DNA from: Actinobacteria bacterium HGW-Actinobacteria-2
Lineage (GTDB): Bacteria > Actinomycetota > Actinomycetes > Propionibacteriales > Propionibacteriaceae
Length of the DNA stretch: 64,000 nt
Assembly: GCA_002841335.1 (NCBI GenBank)
Contig: PHEY01000009.1
Location: 62,001 to 126,000, forward strand
Direction: 5' to 3'
The position numbers and the translations under genes were made by a program. How positions within the stretch are numbered: the first letter of the stretch is position 1; the number at the start of each line of letters is the position of its first letter. This document shows positions 40,001-49,156 of this stretch, piece by piece. A model generated the notes under the pieces. It did no database searches. It saw only the letters and a program-made list of their open reading frames with translations, and was not told where the DNA came from.

Positions 40001-43000
40001 CTTGCTGTGAGCATCCGTGACCGTCACCACGACGCTGGCGGTGGTGTTTCCGGCCGCATCGGAGGGAATGCCGGTCAGCTCACCGGTTCCGGGCTTGAGT
40101 TCCAGTCCTGCGGGCAGGCCCTCGGCCGACCAGGTGTAGGGCTCGGTTCCGCCACTGGCCGCCAGGGTCGCGCCATAGCCGACGGTGGTCACCGCGTGCG
40201 GCAGTGACGTCGTGGTCACCGCTACCTTCGGACCAACCACCAGCGCAAACGTGCCGTTCACCACCCGTCCAGCCTCATCAGAGACCGAGACCCCGACCTG
40301 GTAGGTACCAGGCGCGGCCGGCGCCCCCGATAGCTCGACACCGTTGCGTGCGATTCCGTTCGGCAGGCCGGTCACGACCCAGGTGTAGGCACCACTGCCA
40401 CCGGCAGCCTCCAAGGTCGCCGCGTAGTCGTCCTCCGCAACGCCGCTCGGCAGCGAAGCGGTCACCAACGACAGGGGGCCGGAGACCTTCAGCGTCAACG
40501 CCTTCGAGGCCGTCCGACCGACGTGGTCGGTGACCTTCACCGTGATCGACGCACCGTTGGTCGCCGAGGTCGGCGTACCGCTCAACACGCCACCGGTGGA
40601 CAGCGACAACCCGTCAGGAAGGGCCTCCTCGGCGTTCCACTCGAAGGGGGTCGTCCCACCTGTCGCGGCGAAGGTTGCCTCATAGGCGGCCCCCACGGTG
40701 CCCTCGCTCAGGCTGGTGGTGGTGATACTCACCGGATCCTTCACCGTGACCGTCATCGGCAAGGACGCGGTACGGCCGACGTGGTCGGTGACCTTGACAC
40801 TGATCGAAACCGATTGGCTGGACGTCGGCGTCCCGGACAGCGTCCCGTCCGTCGACAACGACAGGCCCTCCGGCAACGTGCCACCGACAACCGACCACGC
40901 GTACGGGCTCGTGCCACCAGAAGCCGCCAGGCTCTGGTCATGGGCCCCACCCACGGTCGCCTCCGACACGGACGTGGTCGTGATGCTGACCGGGTCCTTC
41001 ACCGTCAACACCAGGGTGGCTGTGGAGGTCAGCGCGGGATCCGACGCATCGGTCACCTTCACTTCGATGTTCGAGTCACCGGTCGCAGTCGGCGTACCCG
41101 ACAGCACTCCGCCGGTCGACAGACTCATGCCCGACGGCAGGCCCGAAACCACACTCCACGAGTACGGCGCCAACCCACCGGCAGCGGCCAAGGTCTGCGT
41201 GTAGGCCACATTCACGGTGCCCTCGGGAAGCGTGCTCGTGGTGACTCCCAGCGAACCGCGCAACGCGAGCTGGACCGTCGCCGTGGCCGTCTTGTGATGT
41301 GCATCGCTCACCGTCAGCTCGACAGTGGCCGTCGTCCCCGCCTCAGAGCCGGCCGGGGTACCCGACAACACACCCGTCTCACTGTTCACCGAGATCCCAC
41401 TCGGCAGCCCCGTCGCAGCCCACGTGTAGGGAGCCGTACCACCGGACGCGCCCAGCGTTGCCGAGTACAGCTCGGAGGCAACCGCATACGGCAATGACGT
41501 GGTCGTGACCGCGACCGCCGGCCCCACGACCAGCTCCAAACTGGCCGTGGCTGTCCGCCCGGCGTCATCGCTGACCGTCAACTCCACCGTCGACGACCCA
41601 GCCGCCGTGGGAATCCCGACCAGCTTGCCGCCACTCAGCTCGATGCCGAGCGGCAGACCCGTCGCCTGCCAGGTGTACGGACCACTGCCGCCAGCCGCGG
41701 CCAACGTGACCGAGTAGTCATCACCGACGACACCGGCCGCCAGCGTGGTGTTGGAGACCTCCAACACCCCGGCGATCTTCACCGTCAAGGTGGCCGAAGC
41801 GGCGCGGCTCTTGCCGTCGGTCACCGTGAAGGTCACCTCGCCCGAGGACGCCGCCGTGGCCGTCCCGGAGATCGTGCCGTCACTGGCCAAGGACAACCCG
41901 TCCGGCAGCGTCCCCGACGTCACCGACCAGGAGTAGCTGGCATCTCCACCCGAGGCGGCCAGTTCCTGGCTGTAGGCCTGACCGACCGTCCCTTCGGCCA
42001 GCGAAGTGCTGGTGACCTGCAGTCCAGTGACGGTGATGTTGAGATCGGCGCTCGCGGTGCGGCCGCCAGTATCAGTCACGGTCACGGTGAAGCCCGCCGA
42101 TTCGGTCGCGGTCGGAGTACCCGACACCAGCCCCGCAGAGCTCAATGCCAGGCCCGCAGGCAACGAGCCTGCCGTGACCGCCCAGGCGTAGGTGCCATCG
42201 CCGCCACCGGCGGCCAGTTGCTGGCTGTAGGTGTCGCCCACTTCGCCGTTGGCAAGGCTGGTGGTCGTGATCGCCACCGGATCCACCACCACCAAGTTGA
42301 GGGTGGCCTCAGCGGTCTTGCCGTTGCTATCGGTCACGGTCAGCTGAACCTCAGACGTGCCCGTCGCCGTCGGCTGACCACTGATCGTGTCGTCGCCCTC
42401 AATCGAAAGCCCGGCCGGAAGGCCGGTCGCAACCCAGGTGAACGGCGCCGTACCACCCGCCGCCGTCAACGCCAACAAGTAATCGATGCCGACAACGCCA
42501 TCAGGCAACGTCGACGTGGCCACCGACACCGCCGGCTTGATCGTGAACGTGATCGTCTTCGAGGCTGACTTCCCCTCCGAGTCGGTCGCGATGAACGTGA
42601 CGTCGAAGGTGCCCGAATCTGACGGCGTACCCGTGAGGACGCCGGCGCTCGACAGGCTCAGGCCCGCAGGCAAACCCACCGCGGTCCAGGTCACCTCACC
42701 AATCCCGCCCGAACTGGACAGCGTGGTCTCGTATGACGTCCCAGCCACACCCACCGACAACGACGAGATCGAGATCACCGGCGCACCTGGACCGGCGTCC
42801 TGAACCACAACAGTCACCGGCGCCGACACCGACGCGGTCGCACCGTTGTAGGCCGCCGATACCGCCCGATACGACACCGTCCCCGCCGCCGTCGCTGCAA
42901 TGCTCAACGTCGTCCGATCCGCCGTCTGTGGACCGGAAGCGACATCAGTCCAGACAGCGCCAGAAAGCTGCTGAATCGTGACCGTCCGGCCAACTCGGAG

Positions 43001-43828
43001 CGGAGATCCCGCCACAACAGCACTCATCGCAACACTCACCGTCGCCGAGCTCGGCAACGACAACGAGATCGACTGCACAGCAACAGGCACAACGAACGAC
43101 GCCGAGGACGCCGCCCGGTACTTGCGCTTCTTGATCTTGACCTTGGGGACGTACACCCGCACCGTGGAGGTAGCCGACAGCACCGCCGTCGCTGTCACCG
43201 ACCCCCGAGAGGTCACTCGGCCCGACCCGATCGTCACCCACGAGCGCCCCGACTTGCGCTGGATCAACACCGACCGGGCCTTCTTCACCTGAGCCTTGGT
43301 CAACGAGTACGTCACCGAGAAACGCTCCGAAGCCATCGGAGCGGCCGGGGTGATTCCCACCGTCCGCACCAACACCGATCGCGACGTCGCCACCGCGTAC
43401 TGCCTGCTGGCGACCGTGGCCTTGCCCGCACGCACCCGGTAACGAACCACCGATGACGAGGTGGTCACCCGGAAGGTGAAGGCTCCCCGCGAACTGGTCA
43501 TGGTCGAGGCAACCTTCACCCATTTGCTGCCCGACTGCCGTTGCAGCGTGACCGGACGTGCCACCTTTGTGGACGCCTTGCCGCTGACCACGAAGGCCTG
43601 CCCCCGCACCGGCACGCGAGGCGAAAGCTTCGGCGTCGAGACGGAACCACGGATGATGGCGAATGCTTCAGCGGCGGTCGGTGTCGCCGTATCCGCCGCA
43701 GTGATCGGGCGGGCCGTCGAACTGGCTGTCATCTTGGGGAGAACTGCGATCGATGCCCCCATGAGCACCGCGGCCAGCCACAGAGCCAGTACCGAGAACA
43801 ACGCCGAACGCCGGACGGGGGTGCGCAT
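37097..43828 (-). CDS. giant secreted Ig-repeat/RCC1 surface protein
   Basis: A 2243-residue exported protein. A signal peptide (residues about 9-35) precedes a region to about 360 with bacterial Ig-like folds. Then come 18 tandem He_PIG-type Ig repeats of 83-88 residues with the pattern TTTSLPDGTVG...SGGTAPYTW...LPAGLSL...GTLSGTP...VTVTD. The C-terminus holds seven RCC1-like repeats, each with a CALL...KCWG pair of cysteines and TQVTGLTSGV, which should form a seven-bladed propeller. ATG 43828 has GGGAG five bases upstream; an upstream ATG is rejected. There is no LPXTG motif or C-terminal helix, so the mode of attachment is unknown. Repeats 13-14 and 15-16 are near-identical, indicating recent duplication. 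Role inferred: adhesion or matrix. Confidence 0.88.
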   Translation of the reverse strand: MRTPVRRSALFSVLALWLAAVLMGASIAVLPKMTASSTARPITAADTATPTAAEAFAIIRGSVSTPKLSPRVPVRGQAFVVSGKASTKVARPVTLQRQSGSKWVKVASTMTSSRGAFTFRVTTSSSVVRYRVRAGKATVASRQYAVATSRSVLVRTVGITPAAPMASERFSVTYSLTKAQVKKARSVLIQRKSGRSWVTIGSGRVTSRGSVTATAVLSATSTVRVYVPKVKIKKRKYRAASSASFVVPVAVQSISLSLPSSATVSVAMSAVVAGSPLRVGRTVTIQQLSGAVWTDVASGPQTADRTTLSIAATAAGTVSYRAVSAAYNGATASVSAPVTVVVQDAGPGAPVISISSLSVGVAGTSYETTLSSSGGIGEVTWTAVGLPAGLSLSSAGVLTGTPSDSGTFDVTFIATDSEGKSASKTITFTIKPAVSVATSTLPDGVVGIDYLLALTAAGGTAPFTWVATGLPAGLSIEGDDTISGQPTATGTSEVQLTVTDSNGKTAEATLNLVVVDPVAITTTSLANGEVGDTYSQQLAAGGGDGTYAWAVTAGSLPAGLALSSAGLVSGTPTATESAGFTVTVTDTGGRTASADLNITVTGLQVTSTSLAEGTVGQAYSQELAASGGDASYSWSVTSGTLPDGLSLASDGTISGTATAASSGEVTFTVTDGKSRAASATLTVKIAGVLEVSNTTLAAGVVGDDYSVTLAAAGGSGPYTWQATGLPLGIELSGGKLVGIPTAAGSSTVELTVSDDAGRTATASLELVVGPAVAVTTTSLPYAVASELYSATLGASGGTAPYTWAATGLPSGISVNSETGVLSGTPAGSEAGTTATVELTVSDAHHKTATATVQLALRGSLGVTTSTLPEGTVNVAYTQTLAAAGGLAPYSWSVVSGLPSGMSLSTGGVLSGTPTATGDSNIEVKVTDASDPALTSTATLVLTVKDPVSITTTSVSEATVGGAHDQSLAASGGTSPYAWSVVGGTLPEGLSLSTDGTLSGTPTSSQSVSISVKVTDHVGRTASLPMTVTVKDPVSITTTSLSEGTVGAAYEATFAATGGTTPFEWNAEEALPDGLSLSTGGVLSGTPTSATNGASITVKVTDHVGRTASKALTLKVSGPLSLVTASLPSGVAEDDYAATLEAAGGSGAYTWVVTGLPNGIARNGVELSGAPAAPGTYQVGVSVSDEAGRVVNGTFALVVGPKVAVTTTSLPHAVTTVGYGATLAASGGTEPYTWSAEGLPAGLELKPGTGELTGIPSDAAGNTTASVVVTVTDAHSKTATATVELDVLVPVAVVESTLPEATVGAGYDVTLTPGGGVGPYTWSTTSTLPDGVVLSDTGRLFGTPDAAGSYDIVVQVHDSSDPQLNGSTTLTLKVADPLAVSTATLPAGTVGVAYEQTLAESGGTSPLVWSIASGTLPAGVNLSAAGLISGTPSAAGDSVVTVSATDSVGRTATAELTISVKDPVAITTASLPDGTVTVAYSQSLAASGGDGSYTWSITNGSLPDGLSLAADGTISGTPSAASSSTFTVTVTDATGRSASAELSLRVSDPLAVSTATLPAGTVGVAYEQTLAATGGATPLVWSVAEGVLPGGVSLSAGGVVSGTPSIAGDSVVTVKATDSVGRTATAELTISVKDPVAITTTGLPDGTTTVAYSQSLAASGGDGSYTWSITAGALPDGLSLAADGTISGTPSAAASSTFTTKVTDATGRTASVELSLEVATPVVISTTSLASALQNEAYDQTLGASGGVSPYTWQVTGMPSGLSVDASTGQVTGTPSESGAFTFSISVTDAKARTATAEIAVNVTAAVAITTTSLADGVAQANYSQTVAASGGTAPYQWSATGLPTGLSIDADTGVISGTTSVTKSSTATVTVTDAHTKTSTRELTIWIEGVEALAGGGGGFHTCALLSSGGVKCWGLNGNGQLGNGTKNSSSTPVQVTGLTSGVTQISALGNHTCALLDTGAMKCWGENPDGEIGDGTTVERWTPTQVSGLTSGVSAISVGLTFTCAKVGSAAKCWGRNSDGQLGDNSTTNRVTPVQVSGLTSNVTAIVAGSNGTCAVVSGAAKCWGLNVHGQVGDGTNTQRNVPTQVTGLTSGVAAMALRSTHACALLSTGGVKCWGGNAYGELGDNTTTERWAPTQVSGLTSGVTALTSGQFHMCALQSSGAVKCWGSNADGRLGDGTYTQRNVPTQVTGLTSGATEITGGTSHSCALVGGLAYCWGLNGDGQLGLGNLTSYNTPQKVHLFS
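38684..39717 (-). repeat. internal tandem duplication within the giant gene (approx. limits)
   Basis: Ig repeats 13-14 and 15-16 encode nearly the same two-domain module. Blocks such as CTCGGCGTTCCCGAGATCGT occur in both copies (near 38760 and 39275), and GAGATGGTGAGTTCAGCAGT also recurs (near 38940 and 39457). The period is about 516 bases. The limits are approximate. Confidence 0.75.
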
Positions 43829-43846
43829 GGAGTCTCCCTTGATCAT

Positions 43847-43885
43847 GCAGACACGTACAATCTATAGATTATTTATCTATCACGT
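43847..43885 (-). promoter_or_regulatory. AT-rich promoter/operator of the giant gene
   Basis: The 12-bp palindrome AATCTATAGATT (43859-43870) sits in an AT-rich run that is exceptional for this GC-rich window. On the minus strand TATAGATT includes a plausible -10. It could be an operator, for example for the adjacent two-component system. Confidence 0.5.
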
Positions 43886-43975
43886 GCGTGCGGCACACCC
43901 ACTGACTCACAGAGGAATCCCGCTTCCTGATACGGCCCGAGGTCCAGCATTCGGATGCCCCCGGACGGGTGCGGA

Positions 43976-45352
43976 TCAGCCGACGGCTACCGGAGTGCGC
44001 TGCAGCCGAAGCACCACCGTGGCACCCCCGCCGTCGGTATCTTCAATGCTGATCGTGCCCTGATGCTGCTCGACCACTGCGCGGGTGATGGCCAAGCCCA
44101 GCCCTGCACCCGAGGTGCTCCCCGACTCAGGTGACCGATCAAGCCGATAGAACGCCTCGAAGACCTGCTCACGAGCCTCGACCGGGATGCCCGGGCCGTG
44201 ATCGATCACTCGAACCTCCACCGCCAGGTCGTCGGCAGACACCTCGACCCGTACACCACTGCCGGGTGGAGTGTGCTTGCAGGCATTCGCCCCCAGATTG
44301 AGCAACACCTGCTGCAGCGCTTCCGGGTCGCCCCACACGACGCACTCACCTGCGGGCACGTCCAGATCAATGACGCGACCAGAGAAGGCGGCCCGAAGAT
44401 CCGAGCACACACCCTCGGCAAGGTGGCGAAGATCAACCAAGTCCCACGAGGAGCGACTCGTCGCGCCCGCACGATCAAGGTTGGACACGCTCTGGACGAG
44501 AACAGTCAACCGTTGTGCGCCGGCACCAATGCGGCTCATTGCGTGATCGATGGCCGCCGGGGTGGTGAGCATGCCGCGCTCGTACAGCTGGGAGTAGCCG
44601 GCTACTGCTGTCAACGGGGTGAGCAACTCGTGCGCCATCTCGGCCACTACCCGCTTCTGCTCCGCCGCCGCCCGTCCTGCGCGAGCCAGAGCGTCGTCGC
44701 GGTCGCGAAGCTGGCTGCTGAGCTGATTCACCATCTCCTGCAAAGCCAGCGACAAGGTCCGGGTCTCACGAGTTTGCTGCATCTCAGGAATGCCGACCGA
44801 GAGGTCACCACCTGCGATCGACTGCGCGGCCGAGGCCAGCGCATCAACCGGCTTTGTGACCCGCCGACTTGCCAGCCACAGCACGAAGACTGTTCCGAGG
44901 AAGATCGCGAGACCGGCAACCACCAGCGTCACCCGCAGTTGCGTCAACGTTGCCGCCATCGGACGGAGGCTGAGCGCGAAGATGCGACTGCCACCGCCGT
45001 TGACATCCCGCACCGCCAGGGCGCGGTAACCCGGTGTAGCGCCGACGGTCTTGATCTCGCCCGGGGCCGCAACCAGCTCAGCAATCTCCTCGGGAGTGAA
45101 GACCGAGCTTCGCTCGACGGGGGTGACGGTACCGTCCGCACTGACCGTGAGTTGCTCCGGCTTGTAGTCGTCGATCGGTCCGGGCAGCGGCTCGATGCGC
45201 GAGCCGACCGCCGCCCGGTGAACTTCCCGGTCGAGGTCGGCCATCAGCTGAGCGCTGACCGTGCGCTCCACATAAGTGATGAGCGCGATGTTGCTGAGTG
45301 CGAGCAGCACGATCATCGGAAGGATGATCACCCACCGCAGCGGCAACCCCAT
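43976..45352 (-). CDS. sensor histidine kinase
   Basis: A 458-residue membrane kinase. Helix 1 (about 7-27), an extracellular sensor domain (28-145), and helix 2 (about 143-163) are followed by a HAMP domain (164-215), HisKA with the phosphorylated His in EMAHELLTPLTA (Leu in the usual Arg position of HELRTP), and a HATPase_c domain with NACKHTPPGSG, DHGPGIP and GLGLAIT. ATG 45352 overlaps the regulator stop (TGATG). The stimulus is not evident. It probably pairs with the preceding receiver and may control the giant surface gene downstream. Confidence 0.93.
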   Translation of the reverse strand: MGLPLRWVIILPMIVLLALSNIALITYVERTVSAQLMADLDREVHRAAVGSRIEPLPGPIDDYKPEQLTVSADGTVTPVERSSVFTPEEIAELVAAPGEIKTVGATPGYRALAVRDVNGGGSRIFALSLRPMAATLTQLRVTLVVAGLAIFLGTVFVLWLASRRVTKPVDALASAAQSIAGGDLSVGIPEMQQTRETRTLSLALQEMVNQLSSQLRDRDDALARAGRAAAEQKRVVAEMAHELLTPLTAVAGYSQLYERGMLTTPAAIDHAMSRIGAGAQRLTVLVQSVSNLDRAGATSRSSWDLVDLRHLAEGVCSDLRAAFSGRVIDLDVPAGECVVWGDPEALQQVLLNLGANACKHTPPGSGVRVEVSADDLAVEVRVIDHGPGIPVEAREQVFEAFYRLDRSPESGSTSGAGLGLAITRAVVEQHQGTISIEDTDGGGATVVLRLQRTPVAVG

Positions 45353-45762
45353 CACTTCTCCGGTCGTGGCTGCTGTCCGCTGGATCGGCGCAGGAGTGCC
45401 TCCACCCGCAAGGCGAGCTCATCGACGTTGAAGGGCTTGGCGAGGTAGTCATCGCCACCGGTGAGGAAACCCATGATGCGGTCACTGGGGGCGCTCAGCG
45501 CAGTGAGAAAGATCACCGGAGTATCCACCCCGGAGTTGCGGAGTTGCCGGCAGACGTCCAGGCCGTCTCCGCCGGGCAGCATGACGTCCAACACGATCAG
45601 GTCGTGTCGACGTGTCAGACCTTCGGCAATGGCCGCGGCCGAGTCGCTGACCTCAGTGACGTCATGGCCCTGGAAACGCAGTGTCGTGGCGACGATGTCT
45701 GCGATGGCGAGATCATCTTCGACCACCAACACGCGACGTGGCGCGACGGCGGAATCGCTCAT
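45352..45762 (-). CDS. response regulator, receiver domain only
   Basis: A 136-residue protein. The OmpR-type receiver contains the acidic pocket VVEDD, the phospho-acceptor Asp in LDVMLPGGDG, TAL, and the Lys in YLAKPFNVDEL; it ends ALLRRSSGQQPRPEK. OmpR regulators continue at this point into a winged helix of about 100 residues, which is absent: the stop overlaps the kinase start. The start at ATG 45762 is chosen over ATG 45810 because family similarity begins there. It may signal by protein contact, or a separate output protein may exist. Confidence 0.88.
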   Translation of the reverse strand: MSDSAVAPRRVLVVEDDLAIADIVATTLRFQGHDVTEVSDSAAAIAEGLTRRHDLIVLDVMLPGGDGLDVCRQLRNSGVDTPVIFLTALSAPSDRIMGFLTGGDDYLAKPFNVDELALRVEALLRRSSGQQPRPEK

Positions 45763-45852
45763 ACGCCTATCGAACCATGCCGAGCCAGGAGCATCTCGGT
45801 CATCCGCCACAGAGGACCGGAGTTTCTGCCTCGGCCGACCATTCGACGAGCC

Positions 45853-48177
45853 TCAAGGGCCGGACCGCTGAGTAGTGATCACGAGATCGGCTCCACTACG
45901 GGCAACGGCCACCGCCCCGGTTCGGTCGGTGCGAACGATGTGGGCCCCTGTGTTCTGGACGGCCACGACGGTGCGGGCTGCGGGGTGTCCGTAGTCGTTG
46001 TCGACGCCCACGCTGATCAGCGCGATCCGGGCGTGCGCGGCCGCCAGGAAGGCTGGGCTCTGGTGGGACGACCCGTGATGCGGTACCAACAGGACGTCCG
46101 CACTCAGGTCGGGCACCGCGGCCAAGGTTGCCGCCTGACCGGTCTCCTGCAGATCACCGGCCAGCAGGACCCGCATTCCCCCGGTCTCGGCCCGCAGCAC
46201 CAGGGACGAATCGTTCTCCTCGGCCGACTCGGCGGTAAGCACCGCGGGCGCCACGAAGCTCTGCTCGGCCAGCACCGTGAGCTGGGCTTGCCCGGCGGCC
46301 ACCACCAGCCCAGGCTGGGCCAACATCACCGGCACTCCGGCCAGCGCGGTGCGCACCTGCGTCCAGCCGGAGGCGTTGGGATTCACCGCCGGCAGCAGCA
46401 CCTGGTCGACGCGGCGTCCGTCGCCCACCCCGGACGCGCCACCGATGTGGTCGGCGTGCGGATGGGTGAACACCAACCAGGGCACCCGTTCGATGCCCAG
46501 CTGATCCAGGCAGCGATCGACCGCCCGTGGCTCCGGCCCGGCATCCACCACGATCGCCGCACCCGGCCCCGCCCGGATCACGGTGGCATCGCCCTGACCG
46601 ACATCGCAGGCAACCACCAGCCACCCGTCCGGCGGCCAGCCCGGCGGAGTGAGCGGACGCAGACAGGCCACCACCAGCGCCGCCGTCACCGCGAGCACCA
46701 GCCAGCGCCGGGCCAGAAACGCTGGCATCACCAGCACCAACAACACGCAGCCGAGGCCGAGCAACACCACCGCGAACACCGTCGCCGGCCAGGTCAGCCA
46801 CGCTCCCGGCAGTGCTGCCCCGGCCGCAGCGATCCAGCACAACGTCTGCGCGAAGCCGGCCGCACCCCACCCCAGCACCCGCGCCAACCAGGGCAACGGC
46901 ACCGCCGCCCACGCCGCGGCGAACCCTAACACCGTTCCCGGACCGACCAGCGGCCCGGCCAGCAGGTTCGCAGCCAACCCGACCAGGCTCACCTGTCCCG
47001 AGATCGCACTCACCACCGGCTGGGTCACCAGCTGTGCCGCCAACGGGACGGCGACCGCCTCGGCCAACCAGCGCGGCGCCCACGCCGCAGCCACGTCGGT
47101 CCACCGCCGCGAGAACAGCACGATGCCGCCGGTGGCCAGCACTGACAAGGCGAAACCCACCGAGCGGGCCAGCCACGGGTCGATCAACACCAGACCCACC
47201 ACCGACCACGACACATAGCGCAGCCCCTGACGTGGGCCGGCCCACCCGAGCCCGGCCAATCCGACCAGGCCCATCGCCGCGGCCCGCAACACGCTGGGTT
47301 CGGCCCGGCACAACACCACGAATCCGGCCACCACCACGACCGCCAACCCGCGCCGCCACCAGCCAAGAACGCCCGCCCGCCCGGCCAGCCAGAGAACTGC
47401 CGCCAGAAGCAACGTGAGGTTGGCACCGGATACTGCAGTCAAGTGAGTGAGCCCGGTGGCCTGGAAGTCGGCCTGCAGCCGCTCGGGCATGGCCGAGGTG
47501 TCCCCCAGTACCAGCGCCGGAACCAGAGCCGCCGGGTCAGCAGGCAGCCCCACCATGGCGTCCCGGAGGCCAGCGCGGATGGCGTTGACCGCCGCATCGA
47601 TGGGCGTCGGCGGTCTGATCAGCTGCGGCACCGACCGGGCCGCAGCCCACGCACTGACGTCCACGTCGTCGCAGGGGGCCAGCTTCACCACCGCCTCGAC
47701 GGTGCTCCCGGGCGCAAGCGCGCTCCATTGTTGGCCGCGCTCACCGGTCGCGCTCAGCCGCAGGGTCGCCCCGCTCCACCAGGACGTCCCCCGCCCGTCT
47801 ACGCGCTGCACGCGCAGCGGCACGAACCAGGTTGGGCCACCCAGCCCGGAGTGCCACTGTCCCTCGCCGACGACCACCTCGACGTTGACCACCGCTTGCT
47901 GGGCGGCCAGGTCGGTGATCGGCCCCGTACGGACGGCGGCCGTGCGGGCTGCTGAGGCGCCCAGCACGACCGCCACCATCAGCACCAGCGCCCAAACCAA
48001 CCGCGATCGCCGCCGCCAGCCGATCAGTATCAGGACGACGCCCGCAGCAACCCCGACCGACACCCATCCGGCCTCGATACCCGTGCCGAGCCAGGCCGCC
48101 GCCCATGCCGATACCCCGAGCGCGAGCGGAGCGACCGGGCGCGGCTCAGAGCTGGACGCGGTCGGCAAGGTCGGCAT
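45853..48177 (-). CDS. comEC: ComEC/Rec2 DNA uptake channel
   Basis: A 774-residue membrane protein for DNA uptake in competence. An N-terminal DUF4131-like region with soluble loop (to about 210) precedes the Competence domain with many helices (AVSGANLTLLLAAVLW is the family signature) and a C-terminal metallo-beta-lactamase domain (FTHPHADHIGG and LLVPHHGSSH). ATG 48177 overlaps the end of comEA; there is no clear ribosome-binding site and a later start is possible. Full-length, with no frameshift seen; whether the strain is naturally competent is unknown. Confidence 0.93.
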   Translation of the reverse strand: MPTLPTASSSEPRPVAPLALGVSAWAAAWLGTGIEAGWVSVGVAAGVVLILIGWRRRSRLVWALVLMVAVVLGASAARTAAVRTGPITDLAAQQAVVNVEVVVGEGQWHSGLGGPTWFVPLRVQRVDGRGTSWWSGATLRLSATGERGQQWSALAPGSTVEAVVKLAPCDDVDVSAWAAARSVPQLIRPPTPIDAAVNAIRAGLRDAMVGLPADPAALVPALVLGDTSAMPERLQADFQATGLTHLTAVSGANLTLLLAAVLWLAGRAGVLGWWRRGLAVVVVAGFVVLCRAEPSVLRAAAMGLVGLAGLGWAGPRQGLRYVSWSVVGLVLIDPWLARSVGFALSVLATGGIVLFSRRWTDVAAAWAPRWLAEAVAVPLAAQLVTQPVVSAISGQVSLVGLAANLLAGPLVGPGTVLGFAAAWAAVPLPWLARVLGWGAAGFAQTLCWIAAAGAALPGAWLTWPATVFAVVLLGLGCVLLVLVMPAFLARRWLVLAVTAALVVACLRPLTPPGWPPDGWLVVACDVGQGDATVIRAGPGAAIVVDAGPEPRAVDRCLDQLGIERVPWLVFTHPHADHIGGASGVGDGRRVDQVLLPAVNPNASGWTQVRTALAGVPVMLAQPGLVVAAGQAQLTVLAEQSFVAPAVLTAESAEENDSSLVLRAETGGMRVLLAGDLQETGQAATLAAVPDLSADVLLVPHHGSSHQSPAFLAAAHARIALISVGVDNDYGHPAARTVVAVQNTGAHIVRTDRTGAVAVARSGADLVITTQRSGP

Positions 48178-49024
48178 AGGTCTTGGGGCCGATGCCGTCA
48201 ACCTCTTGCAGCTCGGTGACGGCGGTGAAGCGGCCATGCGCCTTGCGCCAATCGAGGATCTTCTGTGCGGTCACCGGACCGATCCCGGGCAGGGCGTCCA
48301 GTTGTTGCAGCGTCGCCTTGTTGAGCGAGACCTTGCCTCCCCCTCCCGACGGTGCCTCGGCCGACCCGCCCGAGGCACCGCTCGCATCCCGGATCCAGGC
48401 CCCCGGATGTCGCGTGGAACCGATCTTCAGCTGGGTGCCGTCGGCGATCACCTGAGCCAGGTTCAACTCCCCCACTGATGCCTTCGCGGCCAGTCCACCG
48501 GCTGCGGCGATCGCATCGGCGACCCGCGCACCGTTCGGCAGCGTCACCACGCCCGGATGGTTCACCGCACCGATCACATGCACCAACACCTGCGGACCTG
48601 CCGTCCCGGCCGGAGCCGGGCTCGCTCCACTCGCGCTCGGGCTCGACTGGACGCGCGGTGCGGCATCAGCCACCGGCGTCGATCGCACCTGCAGCAGGCT
48701 GTAGGCGGTCCAGGCCACCCCGACCAGCAGCACCACAATCACCGTGGTCAAGTGATCCTTGGTGAACTCGACCACCCGTGACGGCAGCCCAGCCATCACC
48801 GACACCCCGGACCCGGCCTCGACCGGACCAACGTCGACCGGCCCAGCCTCGACCGGTTCAGCGACGGTTGGCGGCCGCAACCGCGCCAGCCATTCCTCCT
48901 CGGCAACCACCTCGCGCTCGGCGGTCGGCGGTGGCGAGACCGCCGGCGCCTGCAACTGGGCGAACAACTCCCCCAGCCGCCGTTGGACCACCTCACTGGC
49001 CACCGGCCCGCTACCTTCTCCCAT
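48146..49024 (-). CDS. comEA: ComEA-like DNA-binding protein
   Basis: A 292-residue membrane-anchored DNA receptor. A cytosolic N-terminus of about 90 residues leads into a membrane helix (TTVIVVLLVGVAWTAYSLL), a Pro/Ser/Ala-rich linker, an SLBB domain (VHVIGAVNHPGVVTLPNG) and a C-terminal helix-hairpin-helix pair (LNKATLQQLDALPGIGPVTAQKI, DGIGPKTYADL). The long N-terminal cytosolic region is usual in actinobacteria. Overlaps comEC, so the two are co-transcribed. Confidence 0.94.
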   Translation of the reverse strand: MGEGSGPVASEVVQRRLGELFAQLQAPAVSPPPTAEREVVAEEEWLARLRPPTVAEPVEAGPVDVGPVEAGSGVSVMAGLPSRVVEFTKDHLTTVIVVLLVGVAWTAYSLLQVRSTPVADAAPRVQSSPSASGASPAPAGTAGPQVLVHVIGAVNHPGVVTLPNGARVADAIAAAGGLAAKASVGELNLAQVIADGTQLKIGSTRHPGAWIRDASGASGGSAEAPSGGGGKVSLNKATLQQLDALPGIGPVTAQKILDWRKAHGRFTAVTELQEVDGIGPKTYADLADRVQL

Positions 49025-49144
49025 ACCGGTCAGTGTCGGCAGCTACCGGCCTCAAGGTTCAGCCGGAGGCCAGCTTGTGGATAGACCTGGCCCATGTCCA
49101 CAGCAGGACCACGAGACCGGTTCGCGGGTTTTGGGCTCGGCTGA

Positions 49145-49156
49145 CAGACTGAATCG
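49145..49156 (+). promoter_or_regulatory. leaderless -10 promoter of the EEP gene
   Basis: CAGACT (49145-49150) is six bases before GTG 49157, with no ribosome-binding site. Confidence 0.4.

Noticed and set aside
45300-45420. Frameshift that removed a winged helix from the response regulator
   Set aside because: The kinase start overlaps the regulator stop and its N-terminus is complete, so there is no room for lost coding sequence at this site.
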